Shown: positions 1 to 9,344, counted from the first letter of the stretch. The stretch: 64,000 nt of DNA from Nitratireductor pacificus pht-3B (GCF_000300335.1 NZ_AMRM01000004.1:124001-188000); one strand, 5' to 3'. The notes: generated from the sequence alone by a model not told the origin. Numbers and translations: made by a program.

Positions 1-731
1 ACACCGCCTATCTGCTGGCCGTCGATCTGGAGGACCAGCTCCGCCACGCCGAATTCATCCGCGAGGCGGACGGGCAGGACCGCGCGCTCGCCACCATGGT
101 CAAACCGCACACCTTCGAGGCAGTGACGGAGATCACCGTCTTCGCGCCCGACCACCCGCGCCTGCTGTCGATCATCGCGGGGGCCTGTTCGGCGGCCGGC
201 GCGAACATCGTCGATGCGCAGATCTTCACCACCACGCATGGCCGCGCGCTCGACACGATCCTGATCAGCCGCGAGTTCGACTTCGACGCCGACGAGCGCC
301 GCCGCGCCGAGCGCATCGGCAAGCTGATCGAGGACGTCCTGTCCGGCAAATCCTACCTGCCGGAGATGATCGAGAAGCGCGCCAAGCCGCGCCGCGGCAC
401 CAAGGCCTTCCGGGTCGTGCCGCGCGTCGAGATCGGCAACACGTTGTCGAACCGTTTCTCGGTCGTCGAGGTGCGCGGGCTGGATCGCCCAGGACTGCTC
501 TCGGAGCTGACCGAGACCCTTTCCGACCTGTCGCTCGACATCGCCTCGGCGCACATCACCACCTTCGGCGAGAAGGTTATCGATACGTTCTACGTGACCG
601 ACCTGACCGGCCAGAAGATCGTCAGTCCGGACCGGCTGGAGACCATCCGCAAGACCCTGCTGCAAACGCTGGAAAGCGGCGTCGAGCGGCCCGCCAAGGG
701 CAAGACCAAGGCCAGGGTGGCCGCGGAATGA
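1..731 (+). CDS. glnD: PII uridylyltransferase/uridylyl-removing enzyme GlnD, C-terminal part (5' end outside window)
   Basis: The reading frame is open from base 3 and gives about 242 residues, so this is the 3' end of a longer gene; the internal ATG at 96 is not its start. Two ACT domains are visible: one around [20 protein letters not shown], the second around [21 protein letters not shown] tandem ACT pair at the C terminus is the hallmark of GlnD, which uridylylates and deuridylylates PII proteins and senses glutamine through these domains. The nucleotidyltransferase and HD domains lie upstream of the window. The order glnD-murJ-trpS is typical of Rhizobiales, which supports the call. Confidence 0.95.
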   Translation, partial: TAYLLAVDLEDQLRHAEFIREADGQDRALATMVKPHTFEAVTEITVFAPDHPRLLSIIAGACSAAGANIVDAQIFTTTHGRALDTILISREFDFDADERRRAERIGKLIEDVLSGKSYLPEMIEKRAKPRRGTKAFRVVPRVEIGNTLSNRFSVVEVRGLDRPGLLSELTETLSDLSLDIASAHITTFGEKVIDTFYVTDLTGQKIVSPDRLETIRKTLLQTLESGVERPAKGKTKARVAAE

Positions 732-761
732 GGGGCAGCCCATTCGCTTTCGGCGGGACTG

Positions 762-915
762 CCCCCCTCTGCCCTGCCGGGCATCTCCCCCTCAGGGGGG
801 GAGATCGGCTTTCGTCGATGTCCTGTGCTTCCTCTTTTGTTGAGAACTGGCGAAAACCTCGGTCTCGGCCAATCTCCCCCCTTGAGGGGGAGATGCCCGG
901 CAGGGCAGAGGGGGG
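762..915. repeat. Intergenic palindromic element with 33-bp perfect inverted repeat
   Basis: Two 33-base arms, 762-794 and 883-915, are exact reverse complements and contain CTGCCCTGCCGGGCATCTCC. They flank an 88-base centre that carries further purine/pyrimidine-rich tracts. The element fills the gap between glnD and murJ. It resembles the mosaic intergenic palindromes scattered in rhizobial genomes. As RNA it would form a very strong hairpin that could separate glnD from murJ transcription; that role is inferred. Confidence 0.8.
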
Positions 916-954
916 TGATGCCGGGCGCCACCGCAAATCTGGACTTAGTCACCC

Positions 955-2529
955 ATGAGCCTCATCAAAAAGTTCGCCAGCGTCGGCAGCGCCACCATGG
1001 CAAGCCGCATCCTGGGCTTCGCGCGCGAGGCTCTGATCGCGGCGGCGCTCGGCGTCGGGCCGGTGACGGACGCCTTCTACGCCGCCTTCCGCTTTCCGAA
1101 CCTGTTCCGCAGGCTGTTTGCGGAGGGCGCCTTCAACACGGCATTCATCCCGCTGTTCTCCAAGGAACTGGAGGCGGGCGGGGTGGACGCGGCGCGCCGC
1201 TTCGGCGAGGATGTGCTGGCCGTGCTCATGACGGCGCTGCTGGCGCTGTCGGCGCTTGCCATGATCGCCATGCCCGTCCTGGTCGCGACCATCATCGCGC
1301 CTGGCTTCTCCGATTCTCCGGAGAAGTTCGACCTGACCGTGGTCATGACGCGCATCATGTTCCCCTACCTGTTCTGCATGTCGCTGGTGGCGATGTTCTC
1401 GGGCATCCTGAACGCCATGCGGCGCTATTTCCTGGCGGCGCTGGTGCCGACCCTGCTGAATGTCGTCCTGATCGGCGTCCTGCTGGCCGCGCTCCATCTC
1501 CGGCTCGACCCGCGCGAAACCGGCGTCTGGCTTGCCTGGGGCGTCTTCGTCTCGGGCCTGGCGCAGCTTTTCTTCCTGATCCGCGGGGCGGGGCGCGAAG
1601 GCTTCTCGATGCGCATCCGCCGGCCGCGCCTGACGCCGGGCGTCAGGCGTCTCCTGATCCTGATGGGGCCGGCCCTCGTCACGGGCGGCATCATGCAGAT
1701 CAACCTGCTGGTCGGGCAGATCATCGCCTCGACGCAGGACAATGCCATCGGCCTCCTGAATTTCGCCGACCGCATCAACCAGCTCCCGCTCGGCGTCATC
1801 GGCATCGCCGTCGGTGTGGTGCTGCTGCCGGAACTGTCGCGCGCGTTGAAGGCGGGCGATTTCGTCGACGCGCAGCACCTGCAGAATCGCTCGCTTGAGT
1901 TCGCGCTCGGCCTGACTTTGCCGGCTGCGGTCGGCCTGATGATCATGCCGGCCCCCATCGTCGCCATCCTCTATGAGCGTGGCCAGTTCACGGCGCAGGA
2001 CACCGCGCTGACGGCGGCGGCGCTGGCCGCCTTCGCTTCCGGCCTGCCCGCCTATGTGCTGACCAAGGTCTTCCAGCCGGGCTTCTTCGCCCGCGAGGAC
2101 ATGAAGACGCCGATGTGGTTCTCGCTGGTCACCGTCATCGTCAACATAGCGGCCAGCCTGGCGCTGTTCCCGCTCTACGGCCATGTGGCGATCGCAGGCG
2201 CGACCGCGCTTTCTGCCTGGGTCAACGTCCTGCTGCTCGCCTCGACGCTGTGGCGGCGCGGCGACTTCCGCCCCTCGGCGCTGACCCTGCGGCGCATCCT
2301 GTTCATGCTGCTGGCGAGCATGGTCATGGGGCTGGTCGTCTGGGCACTGCTCTCGGTCTCCGCCGGCCTCGTCGCCCACCCGCTGCTGGTCGTCCGGATC
2401 CTGTGGGTGATGGCGATCATCGCCCTGGCGGCGGGCGCCTATTTCGCGACGGTCTTGATCACAGGCGCCGTGGATCGCCGGGAACTGACCCGTTCGATGC
2501 GCCGCGGGAAAAAACCGGCTGCGGATTAA
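955..2529 (+). CDS. murJ: Lipid II flippase MurJ (MviN)
   Basis: The 524-residue polytopic membrane protein matches the usual MurJ length (about 510-530, 14 transmembrane helices). The N-terminal signature is clear: SRILGFAREALIAAALG, then VTDAFYAAFRFPNLFRRLFA and GAFNTAFIPLFSK. MurJ flips the undecaprenyl-linked peptidoglycan precursor lipid II to the periplasmic face of the inner membrane, so the gene is expected to be essential. It follows glnD after a palindromic spacer, an order conserved in Rhizobiales. The C-terminal tail MRRGKKPAAD is short and basic. The ATG at 955 begins MSLIKKFASVGSATMASRI, the normal family start. Confidence 0.96.
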   Translation: MSLIKKFASVGSATMASRILGFAREALIAAALGVGPVTDAFYAAFRFPNLFRRLFAEGAFNTAFIPLFSKELEAGGVDAARRFGEDVLAVLMTALLALSALAMIAMPVLVATIIAPGFSDSPEKFDLTVVMTRIMFPYLFCMSLVAMFSGILNAMRRYFLAALVPTLLNVVLIGVLLAALHLRLDPRETGVWLAWGVFVSGLAQLFFLIRGAGREGFSMRIRRPRLTPGVRRLLILMGPALVTGGIMQINLLVGQIIASTQDNAIGLLNFADRINQLPLGVIGIAVGVVLLPELSRALKAGDFVDAQHLQNRSLEFALGLTLPAAVGLMIMPAPIVAILYERGQFTAQDTALTAAALAAFASGLPAYVLTKVFQPGFFAREDMKTPMWFSLVTVIVNIAASLALFPLYGHVAIAGATALSAWVNVLLLASTLWRRGDFRPSALTLRRILFMLLASMVMGLVVWALLSVSAGLVAHPLLVVRILWVMAIIALAAGAYFATVLITGAVDRRELTRSMRRGKKPAAD

Positions 2530-2580
2530 CCGATCGCGAAGCCGTTGCACCTACACTGCGCCGTGGATGGGGGCAGCGGC

Positions 2581-3780
2581 ATGCAACGGCAACGGCTTTA
2601 CTACATCGATTTCCTGCGCGTTTCGGCGTTTCTCCTGCTGATCGCCTATCACGCGTCGGTCGCCTTCTTCCCTGACATGAAGTGGCTGATCGAGGCGCCG
2701 GAGGGGAGTGCCACCCTGTCGCTGCTGATGAAACATCCGCGCGCCTGGCGGCTGGCATTGCTGTTCTTCGTCTCGGGCATGGGCACATGGTTCGTCTTCC
2801 GCCGGGTTTCCGGCTACGCCTTCCTGAAGGGGCGCTTCATGCGCCTGTTCCCGCCACTCATCTTCGCCATGTGCGTCATCGTCGTGCCGCAGGTCTGGTA
2901 CGAGCGCATGTTCGAGGACGGTTATCAGGGGTCGTTTCTCACCTTCTGGCTCACCCGCTACTTCACGGAAGGAAAATACCCGGACGGCAACTTCACCTGG
3001 GCGCATATGTGGTTCGTCGCCTATCTCCTGGTGATGACCTTCGTCTGCTACCCGGTGTTCGCCCTGCTCAACCAGTCGCGCATGAAGCCCGTGACGGACT
3101 GGTTCGAGCGGACGGCCTCCTCCTCCTGGGTCTACCTCTTCTTTCTCCTGCCGCTGGTGCTCAATCTCGTGTTCTCGCCGTTCTTTCCGCGCCAGACCAA
3201 TGCGCTCTACAATGACGGCGCATGGTTCGCCGTCTGGGCAAGCTGGTTCGGCCTGGGCTTTCTCTTCGCCCGCCATCATCGCGCCCTGATCGACGGCATC
3301 GTCGCCCGGCGCTGGATGAGCGCGGCACTCGCCCTCGCGCTGTCGGCGGCGCTCTATCTCTTCTCGTGGACGGATCGCGGCGGGTTCTCGCTCGGGGATT
3401 ACGACCGCATGACGCCGCTGTTCAAGGCATGCATCCTTGCTCTTGCATGGATGATGATCCTGGCGCTGACCGGCTTTGCCGCGCGCCATGTGAACGCTCC
3501 CAGCGCCACCGTTTCCTGGCTCAACCGCAAGGTCTTTCCGCTCTACATCGTGCATCAGACCGTCGTCGTCGCGGCCCTATATTACGTGCTGCCGCTCGGC
3601 CTCGGCGTCTGGCAGGAATACGCGCTGGTGCTGTTCGCCACCTTCGCCGGTTCGCTGCTGTTCGCCATCGCCGCAGAGCTCTTGCCGGGCAGGGCCGGCC
3701 TCCTGCTGGGGCTCGCACCACGGCACAGGTCGCGGGCGGACGACGAGGGCGTCGCAACCCGCGCGCCCCATGGGGCTTGA
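2581..3780 (+). CDS. Acyltransferase 3 family integral membrane protein
   Basis: About 399 residues with roughly ten hydrophobic segments. The N terminus YYIDFLRVSAFLLLIAYHAS carries the R-x(n)-H signature of acyltransferase-3 (OafA/OpgC-like) proteins, in which the histidine is needed for acyl transfer. Such enzymes O-acylate extracellular or periplasmic glycans in the inner membrane; the substrate cannot be told here. I chose the ATG at 2581, preceded by a GGGGGC purine tract, over an in-frame TTG at 2545. It sits between murJ and trpS, where many relatives have no gene, so it may be a lineage-specific insertion. The C-terminal 30 residues are hydrophilic and arginine-rich. Confidence 0.85.
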   Translation: MQRQRLYYIDFLRVSAFLLLIAYHASVAFFPDMKWLIEAPEGSATLSLLMKHPRAWRLALLFFVSGMGTWFVFRRVSGYAFLKGRFMRLFPPLIFAMCVIVVPQVWYERMFEDGYQGSFLTFWLTRYFTEGKYPDGNFTWAHMWFVAYLLVMTFVCYPVFALLNQSRMKPVTDWFERTASSSWVYLFFLLPLVLNLVFSPFFPRQTNALYNDGAWFAVWASWFGLGFLFARHHRALIDGIVARRWMSAALALALSAALYLFSWTDRGGFSLGDYDRMTPLFKACILALAWMMILALTGFAARHVNAPSATVSWLNRKVFPLYIVHQTVVVAALYYVLPLGLGVWQEYALVLFATFAGSLLFAIAAELLPGRAGLLLGLAPRHRSRADDEGVATRAPHGA

Positions 3781-3872
3781 TTGCCGGTTTCGCGTCGTTC
3801 ATAAGCCAAGGCGCGCGGCACCGCGCGGGCCGGCGTCGCGCCGGCCGACTGGCCATTACTCGGGAATGATCC

Positions 3873-4940
3873 ATGAGCGAATTCAAGGAGCTCGTCTTCT
3901 CCGGCGTCCAGCCGACGGGCAATCTCCACCTCGGCAACTATCTGGGCGCGCTGCAGAAATTCGTCGCGCTGCAGGAAAGCCATGAATGCATCTACTGCGT
4001 CGTCGACCTGCATTCGCTGACGGCGACACTGGTGCATGACGACCTGGCGGAGCAGACGCGGTCGATCACCGCCGCCTTCCTGGCGAGCGGCATCGACCCG
4101 AAGAAGCACATCGTGTTCAACCAGAGCCAGGTGATGCAGCACGCGGAACTCGCGTGGGTGTTCAACTGCGTCGCCCGCATCGGCTGGATGAACCGCATGA
4201 CGCAGTTCAAAGACAAGGCCGGCAAGGACCGCGAGAACGCGTCGCTCGGCCTGCTTGCCTATCCCAGCCTGATGGCCGCGGACATCCTCGTCTACCGCGC
4301 CACCCATGTGCCGGTCGGCGACGACCAGAAGCAGCATCTAGAGCTGACGCGGGACATCGCGCAGAAATTCAACAACGACTTCTCCGGGCGTATCGCCGCG
4401 CTCGGCCACGGCATCGACATGCAGGTGGGCGAGGAGAAGGTAAGCGGCTTCTTCCCGCTGACCGAGCCGCTGATCGAAGGACCCGTGACGCGCGTCATGA
4501 GCCTGCGCGACGGTTCGAAGAAGATGTCGAAATCGGATCCCTCCGACCTGTCGCGCATCAATCTGACCGACGACGCCGACGCGATCTCCCGCAAGATCAA
4601 GAAGGCGAAGACCGATCCCGAGGCGCTGCCTTCCGAGGTTGCCGGTCTCGAGGGACGGCCCGAGGCGCAGAACCTCGTCGGCATCTATTCGGCGCTGGCC
4701 GGGGTCACGCGCGCCGAGGTGCTCGCCGATTTCGGCGGCCGCCAGTTCTCCGACTTCAAGCCGGCGCTCGCCGAACTCGCCGTCGAGAAGCTTTCGCCCA
4801 TCGCCGGCGAGATGCGCCGCATCTCGGCCGATCCGGCCTATATCGACGGCGTCCTGCGCGATGGCGCGGGCCGCGCGCGGGAGAAGGCCGAGGCGACCAT
4901 GAAGATGGTGCGCGAGATCATCGGGCTGATCAACGGCTGA
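3873..4940 (+). CDS. trpS: Tryptophanyl-tRNA synthetase
   Basis: 355 residues, class I aminoacyl-tRNA synthetase. The HIGH-type motif reads TGNLHLGNY near residue 15 and the KMSKS loop reads KKMSKSDP near residue 212. Both bind ATP and activate tryptophan for charging tRNA-Trp in the cytoplasm. Length and start ([17 protein letters not shown]) match alphaproteobacterial TrpRS, which carries a slightly longer middle insertion than the E. coli enzyme. It is followed after about 95 bases by a universal stress gene on the same strand, the usual rhizobial order. Confidence 0.97.
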   Translation: MSEFKELVFSGVQPTGNLHLGNYLGALQKFVALQESHECIYCVVDLHSLTATLVHDDLAEQTRSITAAFLASGIDPKKHIVFNQSQVMQHAELAWVFNCVARIGWMNRMTQFKDKAGKDRENASLGLLAYPSLMAADILVYRATHVPVGDDQKQHLELTRDIAQKFNNDFSGRIAALGHGIDMQVGEEKVSGFFPLTEPLIEGPVTRVMSLRDGSKKMSKSDPSDLSRINLTDDADAISRKIKKAKTDPEALPSEVAGLEGRPEAQNLVGIYSALAGVTRAEVLADFGGRQFSDFKPALAELAVEKLSPIAGEMRRISADPAYIDGVLRDGAGRAREKAEATMKMVREIIGLING

Positions 4941-5034
4941 TGGCTTGATGCCGCCCGTCTTGCCCAAAGCCATCGGCGATGGCAGATTGCGAGCGGATGG
5001 GGCGGCTCCTTCGCCTGCGAAACAGGACGTCTGA

Positions 5035-5526
5035 ATGGTTTCCAAGCGACTGATCCGCGAAGCGGGGCACCGCCGAAAATTCCTCGCCATCATGGACGAC
5101 ACGCCCGAATGCGAGCGGGCTGCGGCCTATGCCGCGCGGCGCGTGCAGGCGACCAATGGCGGCCTGGTCCTGCTGTTCGTGATCGAGCCGGGCGATTTCC
5201 AGCACTGGCTGGGCGTCGAGCAGATCATGCGCGAGGAGGCGCTCGCCACGGCGAACGCCACGCTCGACACCCATGCAGCCAGGATCCGCGAAACCATCGG
5301 CATCGAGCCGGAACTAGTGGTGCGCGAGGGCAAGCCCGCCGAGGAAATCCACAAGCTGATCGAGGAGGACCAGGACATCGCCATCCTGGTGCTGGCGGCT
5401 GGCAACGCCAAGGAGGGGCCGGGTCCGCTCGTGTCCTCCATCGCCGGCAAGAGCGCCGCCTTTCCGATTCCCGTCACCGTGGTGCCTCAGAATCTCAGCG
5501 ACGAAGAGATCGAAACCCTGGCATAG
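5035..5526 (+). CDS. Universal stress protein (UspA family)
   Basis: 163 residues with a single Usp domain. The N-terminal strand KFLAIMDDTPECERAAAYAARRV and the C-terminal AILVLAAGNAKEGPGPL...PVTVVPQ are typical. The nucleotide-binding glycine pattern near residues 120-135 is only partly like the canonical G-2x-G-9x-G(S/T), so ATP binding is uncertain. UspA proteins act in the cytoplasm under stress; the molecular role here is unknown. Its place between trpS and the Nfu gene is conserved in Rhizobiales, which suggests shared ancestry of the block rather than a shared pathway. Confidence 0.9.
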   Translation: MVSKRLIREAGHRRKFLAIMDDTPECERAAAYAARRVQATNGGLVLLFVIEPGDFQHWLGVEQIMREEALATANATLDTHAARIRETIGIEPELVVREGKPAEEIHKLIEEDQDIAILVLAAGNAKEGPGPLVSSIAGKSAAFPIPVTVVPQNLSDEEIETLA

Positions 5527-5652
5527 CGGCTCCGCCGCCCCCATATGTCGCGGCGGAAGGCTGCACAACGCCGCTTGAACAGCAGCCGCTTTCCGCCTAT
5601 TTTAGAATTATTCCAAGAAACACGCCTTACGAAGCCAACACGGAAGCCCAAG

Positions 5653-6225
5653 ATGTTCATTCAGACCGAAGCGACCCCCAATCCCGCGACGCTGAAATTC
5701 CTGCCCGGCCGCGTTGTGCTGCAAGACGGGACCGCCGATTTCCGTGATGCGGAAGCTGCCGGCGCGGCCTCGCCGCTCGCCGGGCGCCTGTTCGAGGTGC
5801 AGGGCGTGACCGGCGTTTTCTTCGGATATGATTTCATCACGGTCACCAAGGATGGCGGGCCGGACTGGCAGCATCTGAAACCGGCGATCCTCGGTACGAT
5901 CATGGAGCATTTCATGTCCGGCCAGCCGGTCATGGCGTCGGCTGGAAACACCGTTCCCGCTTCCGAGGATGGTGAATTCTACGATGCGGCCGACGAGGAG
6001 ATCGTGTCGACGATCAAGGAGCTTCTGGAGACGCGCGTTCGTCCGGCCGTCGCGCAGGATGGCGGCGACATCACCTTCCGCGGTTACGAGAAGGGCACGG
6101 TCTTCCTGCACATGAAGGGCGCCTGCGCCGGCTGCCCCTCATCGACGGCAACGCTGAAGCATGGCATCCAGAACCTGCTGCATCATTTCGTGCCCGAGGT
6201 CCAGCAGGTCGAGCAGATCACCTGA
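5653..6225 (+). CDS. NifU-like Fe-S cluster scaffold/carrier (Nfu)
   Basis: 190 residues from the ATG at 5653 (MFIQTEATPNPATLKFLPG, the usual start of the Nfu_N domain). The C-terminal NifU domain carries the cluster-binding C-x2-C in GACAGCPSSTATLKHGI near residue 160. Nfu proteins receive a 4Fe-4S cluster from the Suf/Isc machinery and hand it to client enzymes. The frame extends upstream to 5545, but those residues do not look like the family. A strong bidirectional terminator follows 24 bases after the stop. Confidence 0.94.
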   Translation: MFIQTEATPNPATLKFLPGRVVLQDGTADFRDAEAAGAASPLAGRLFEVQGVTGVFFGYDFITVTKDGGPDWQHLKPAILGTIMEHFMSGQPVMASAGNTVPASEDGEFYDAADEEIVSTIKELLETRVRPAVAQDGGDITFRGYEKGTVFLHMKGACAGCPSSTATLKHGIQNLLHHFVPEVQQVEQIT

Positions 6226-6248
6226 CGGCCTTCGCATCAGCGGAGAGA

Positions 6249-6287
6249 GCAACAAAAAAACCGGGCTGGTGGCCCGGTTTTTTGTTG
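6249..6287. terminator. Bidirectional rho-independent terminator between nfu and the L,D-transpeptidase gene
   Basis: A GC stem, CCGGGC-TGGTG-GCCCGG at 6261-6277, is flanked by A7 on the left and T6 on the right. It therefore ends convergent transcripts from both strands. The outer bases (GCAAC/GTTGC) also pair. Confidence 0.93.
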
Positions 6288-6320
6288 CGCCGTTGCGCAG
6301 CGCATATTCCTGAGACGGTT

Positions 6321-6944
6321 CTACCGCTTGACGATCACTTTAGCACCGATCTCGGTCCGGTTGTAAAGATCGATGACGTCCTGGTTCATCATTCTGATGC
6401 AGCCGGACGACATCGCCTTGCCGATCGAAGCCCATTCGGGCGTGCCGTGCAGGCGGTAGCCGGTGTCGCCACCCTTGTTGAACAGGTAGAGCGCGCGGGC
6501 GCCGAGCGGGTTCTTCAGCCCGGGGGGCATGCCGCCGCGCCACTTGGCAAGCTCGGGCTGGCGGCCGATCATTGCTGCCGGCGGCGTCCAGGTGGGCCAT
6601 TCGCGCTTCATTGCGACGCGCGCCGTGCCCGCCCATTCGAAGCCCTCGCGGCCGACGCCGATGCCGTAGCGCATGGCCTTGCCGCCTTCCATCACGAAAT
6701 ACAGGAACTTGGCCCCCGTATCGACGATGATGGTGCCCGGCTTCTCCTTGGTGTCGTAGGTCACGATCTGGCGGTGATACTGCCGGGGAACCTGGTTGAT
6801 CGGAATGCGCGGCAGCTGGTAGCCCGCGTCTCTCACCGTTCCGTAGTCGGAGGTGAAGACCTTGAGGGGGCCTCCGGCGGTACAGCCTGCCAGAGCCGTC
6901 GCAAGCCCCAATGCCGCGGCGATGACAAAAGATCTGAATTTCAT
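6321..6944 (-). CDS. L,D-transpeptidase lipoprotein (YkuD domain)
   Basis: 207 residues from the ATG at 6944 (MKFRSFVIAAALG). The N terminus is a lipoprotein signal with lipobox LAGC, Cys21 being the predicted lipidated residue. The YkuD domain shows H-G-T...and the catalytic S-S-G-C-I-R-M motif near the C terminus; the Cys forms the acyl-enzyme. Such enzymes make 3-3 peptidoglycan cross-links or anchor proteins to peptidoglycan in the periplasm. In Rhizobiales they are numerous and tied to polar growth. An in-frame upstream start at 7025 would bury the signal peptide and was rejected. Purine-rich GGGGAACGAG lies 5' of the start. Confidence 0.92.
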   Translation of the reverse strand: MKFRSFVIAAALGLATALAGCTAGGPLKVFTSDYGTVRDAGYQLPRIPINQVPRQYHRQIVTYDTKEKPGTIIVDTGAKFLYFVMEGGKAMRYGIGVGREGFEWAGTARVAMKREWPTWTPPAAMIGRQPELAKWRGGMPPGLKNPLGARALYLFNKGGDTGYRLHGTPEWASIGKAMSSGCIRMMNQDVIDLYNRTEIGAKVIVKR

Positions 6945-7142
6945 GCTGTCTCGTTCCCCCAATTGCTTGACGCTTCCTGAACTGCGCCACACTTTGGTCA
7001 TCATTCTTAAATTGTTGGTTAACAAATTGCCAAGACTTCGACCTTGTCGCCCGTCGTTTCCCGCTGTTATTCACCCTGAACATTGCAAAACGGCAACAGG
7101 AATATCAATTCAACAATTGATGTATGCGCCTGTGAGGGAGCC

Positions 7143-7538
7143 ATGAACGTAGGAGACGCGGCCCGTCGCTCGGGCCTGCCGGCGAAGACGATTCGCTATT
7201 ATGAGGAGATCGGGCTGATCGCGCCCGACCGCAGCGCCAACGGCTATCGCAGCTACAGCGACGACGACGTGCATTTCCTGATCTTCCTGCGCCGCGCGCG
7301 CGGGCTGGGTTTCGCCATCGAGGAATGCCGCCAGCTGATGGCGCTCTATCGCGACAAGCAGCGCGCCAGCCAGGACGTGCGCGAGATTACCGTGTCTCAT
7401 GTGGCCGCCATCGATGCGAAGATCGCCGAGCTGGAGGCGATGCGCGCGACGCTGAGCCATCTGATCGACGCCTGTCACGGCGATCAGCGGCCCGATTGCC
7501 CGATCCTCGATGACATCGCCGGCGCGCGGAAGGCTTGA
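7143..7538 (+). CDS. MerR family regulator, CueR/HmrR-like (Cu(I)-responsive type)
   Basis: 131 residues. The winged helix-turn-helix reads MNVGDAARRSGLPAKTIRYY with the wing NGYRSYSDDDVHFL, followed by the dimerisation helix. The metal loop ACHGDQRPDCPIL gives Cys111-x7-Cys119, the spacing of the Cu(I) ligands in CueR. By family knowledge it would bend a 19-bp-spaced promoter of a copper exporter or oxidase. No copper gene is adjacent, so its target is elsewhere. GAGGGAGCC lies just upstream of the ATG as ribosome-binding site. Au/Ag response is an alternative. Confidence 0.9.
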   Translation: MNVGDAARRSGLPAKTIRYYEEIGLIAPDRSANGYRSYSDDDVHFLIFLRRARGLGFAIEECRQLMALYRDKQRASQDVREITVSHVAAIDAKIAELEAMRATLSHLIDACHGDQRPDCPILDDIAGARKA

Positions 7539-7609
7539 ACGGGCTTTTTCCCGAGGCTCAACTTCGGGGCGATCTTCACGTTTCGTTCCGTTGATGGCAT
7601 AGTCCCGCG

Positions 7610-8110
7610 ATGCCGATCATCTCACCGATTCCCATCAATCCCCTGGCCGATGGCCGTCAGTCCGAGCGCGCCATGGTCATTCGCCGCGGCGTGCAGCGCC
7701 TGCTCCTCCAGATGGGGGCGGTGGTGCTGCCGGAACTGACCCTTTCCACGGGACGGCGCGCCGATCTGGTGGCGCTGACGGGCAAGGGCGACATCTGGAT
7801 CATCGAGATCAAGTCCTCGGTGGAGGATTTCCGCGTCGACCGCAAATGGCCGGAATACCGCCTGCATTCGGACCGGTTCTTCTTCGCCACCCATCCGGAC
7901 GTGCCGGCGGAGATCTTTCCGGAAGAGTGCGGGTTCATCCTGTCGGACGGCTACGGCGCGGAAATCCTGCGCGAGGCGGACGAGCATCGCCTGGCCGCCG
8001 CTACGCGCAAGGCGATGATGCTGCGCTTCGCCCGCGCCGGCGCGGCACGCATCACCGCCGCCGAACTGGCCGGCATCGAGGTTCCGCTGGCAAACGACGA
8101 AGCGCCCTGA
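7610..8110 (+). CDS. MmcB-family DNA repair protein (PD-(D/E)XK-like fold)
   Basis: 166 residues. The core RADLVALTGKGDIWIIEIKS carries the D...E-x-K arrangement of the restriction-endonuclease-like fold, followed by SVEDFRVDRKWPEY, the most conserved stretch of the MmcB family. In Caulobacter MmcB contributes to mitomycin C resistance. The ATG at 7610 gives the normal family length. It ends four bases before the stop of the convergent isomerase gene at 8114. Confidence 0.88.
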   Translation: MPIISPIPINPLADGRQSERAMVIRRGVQRLLLQMGAVVLPELTLSTGRRADLVALTGKGDIWIIEIKSSVEDFRVDRKWPEYRLHSDRFFFATHPDVPAEIFPEECGFILSDGYGAEILREADEHRLAAATRKAMMLRFARAGAARITAAELAGIEVPLANDEAP

Positions 8111-8113
8111 CGA

Positions 8114-8731
8114 TTACGCGCTGATCGGCTTGCGCCCCGTGGCAAGCGCATGCTCCAGATACTCGATGCGGTCCTGGCCGAAAAAGGCTTCCCCGTTGAG
8201 CACATAGGTCGGAACGCCGACCGCGTCGGCGGCCACAGCGTCGCGCGTATTCTCTGCGCGGATCTCGGCAATCGCATCGGTCCCGGCGGTTTCGAGAATG
8301 GCGTCGGCGTCAAACCCTTCCGCCGCCAGATGCCGCGCCAGGGTGGCCGGATCGGCGATGTCTTCCTCGTTCGCCCAGACCGACGCGAAGGCGCGGCCCA
8401 TATACCCCATCGGATCGTGTCCGGCGGCGACCAGCGCGGCGGCGACATGATCGGAAAGCTGCGGATCGACTGGCCAGTGTTTTGGCTGCGTGTTGATCGG
8501 CAGGCCACGGTAGTCGGCGATGCGCTGCATCTCGACCAGCCGCAGGCGCTGGCGCACGGGCGGACGTTTCGCCGGCGGCACCGCCCCGGAAACCTCCCAG
8601 ACACCCATCAGGTTGATCGGCTTCACGCGGACCACCGCACCATGGCGGGCAACCGCGGCACGCAGGGCCTGATGGCCGAGATAGACGAAAGGCGAGGCGG
8701 AGGTGAAATAGTAGTCGATGGTGGCGGGCAT
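8114..8731 (-). CDS. 2-hydroxychromene-2-carboxylate isomerase family protein (DsbA/GST-kappa fold)
   Basis: 205 residues. The N terminus IDYYFTSASPFVYLGHQAL is the thioredoxin-fold strand with the conserved serine that replaces the DsbA cysteine and contacts glutathione in this family. The C-terminal GVPTYVLNGEAFFGQDRIEYL is the matching DsbA-like end. HCCA isomerases act in aromatic degradation, but many relatives serve other glutathione-dependent steps, and no naphthalene pathway genes are present. It is the last gene of the minus-strand beta-oxidation run, 62 bases after the thioesterase gene, so a role in acyl or aromatic catabolism is possible but not shown. Confidence 0.85.
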   Translation of the reverse strand: MPATIDYYFTSASPFVYLGHQALRAAVARHGAVVRVKPINLMGVWEVSGAVPPAKRPPVRQRLRLVEMQRIADYRGLPINTQPKHWPVDPQLSDHVAAALVAAGHDPMGYMGRAFASVWANEEDIADPATLARHLAAEGFDADAILETAGTDAIAEIRAENTRDAVAADAVGVPTYVLNGEAFFGQDRIEYLEHALATGRKPISA

Positions 8732-8792
8732 GCGGTTCTCCGGACTGGATCGAACCGGGACCGTAGCGGCAGGCGCCCGCCGGGCAAAGACG

Positions 8793-9338
8793 TCAGGACA
8801 ACACTTTTGCGCGAGCCCTCAGCCCCTGGTGCGAGGCGATGAAGGCGCTTTCCTCGGGGTCCAGCGGGCGCGGGGCGGCCTGATGGCCGAGCGCGCCCAT
8901 CACCTCGTCCACCTGGATGAAGCGCCTGCCGCGGGAATCGTAGATGCCGCCCGTCGTCAGGATGATCGCCGCGACGCGCCCGTCCTCCAGCATGAAGCGA
9001 TGCCTGCCGAGGATCTGCGTCTCGTTCCAGGTCTCTATGGTGGAGACCACCTCGAAGCGCTGCCACAGCCGCACCTCGCGGACATAGACGGTCTGCAGGC
9101 CGCCCAGCATGGGCGCCCAGCCGCGCTTGCGGGCCGCGCTCACCAGACCCGAGCGCAGGAAGATGTCGATCCGCCCCATATCCGCCAGCATCATGTAGCG
9201 GGCGTTGTTCAGGTGGATGTTCATGTCGATGTCGGTCGGCAGGCAGCGGAAGCCGAGCCGGCTTTCCTCGCCGAGCCGATAGGGGCCGCGGCGACTGCGG
9301 GTCGCCGCGACGCGTAACAGGCGCATCCAGACATACAT
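8793..9338 (-). CDS. Hotdog-fold acyl-CoA thioesterase (4-HBT/THEM6-like)
   Basis: 181 residues. The hotdog signature is DIDMNIHLNNARYMMLADMG, the tyrosine-rich helix typical of 4-hydroxybenzoyl-CoA-type thioesterases. The start MYVWMRLLRVAATRSR is membrane-leaning and basic, as in THEM6-like proteins. It probably hydrolyses acyl-CoA, releasing CoA or clearing dead-end intermediates. It starts 6 bases after the stop of the fused hydratase/dehydrogenase gene on the same strand, so they are almost certainly co-transcribed and the substrate is likely a beta-oxidation acyl-CoA. Confidence 0.85.
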   Translation of the reverse strand: MYVWMRLLRVAATRSRRGPYRLGEESRLGFRCLPTDIDMNIHLNNARYMMLADMGRIDIFLRSGLVSAARKRGWAPMLGGLQTVYVREVRLWQRFEVVSTIETWNETQILGRHRFMLEDGRVAAIILTTGGIYDSRGRRFIQVDEVMGALGHQAAPRPLDPEESAFIASHQGLRARAKVLS

Positions 9339-9344
9339 GGCGGT

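Noticed and set aside
6945-7025. Upstream start of the L,D-transpeptidase at 7025
   Set aside because: It would put 27 hydrophilic residues before a perfect lipoprotein signal peptide.
7010-7030. CtrA box in the sequence around TTAAATTGTTGGTTAAC
   Set aside because: The two TTAA elements are eight bases apart, not seven.
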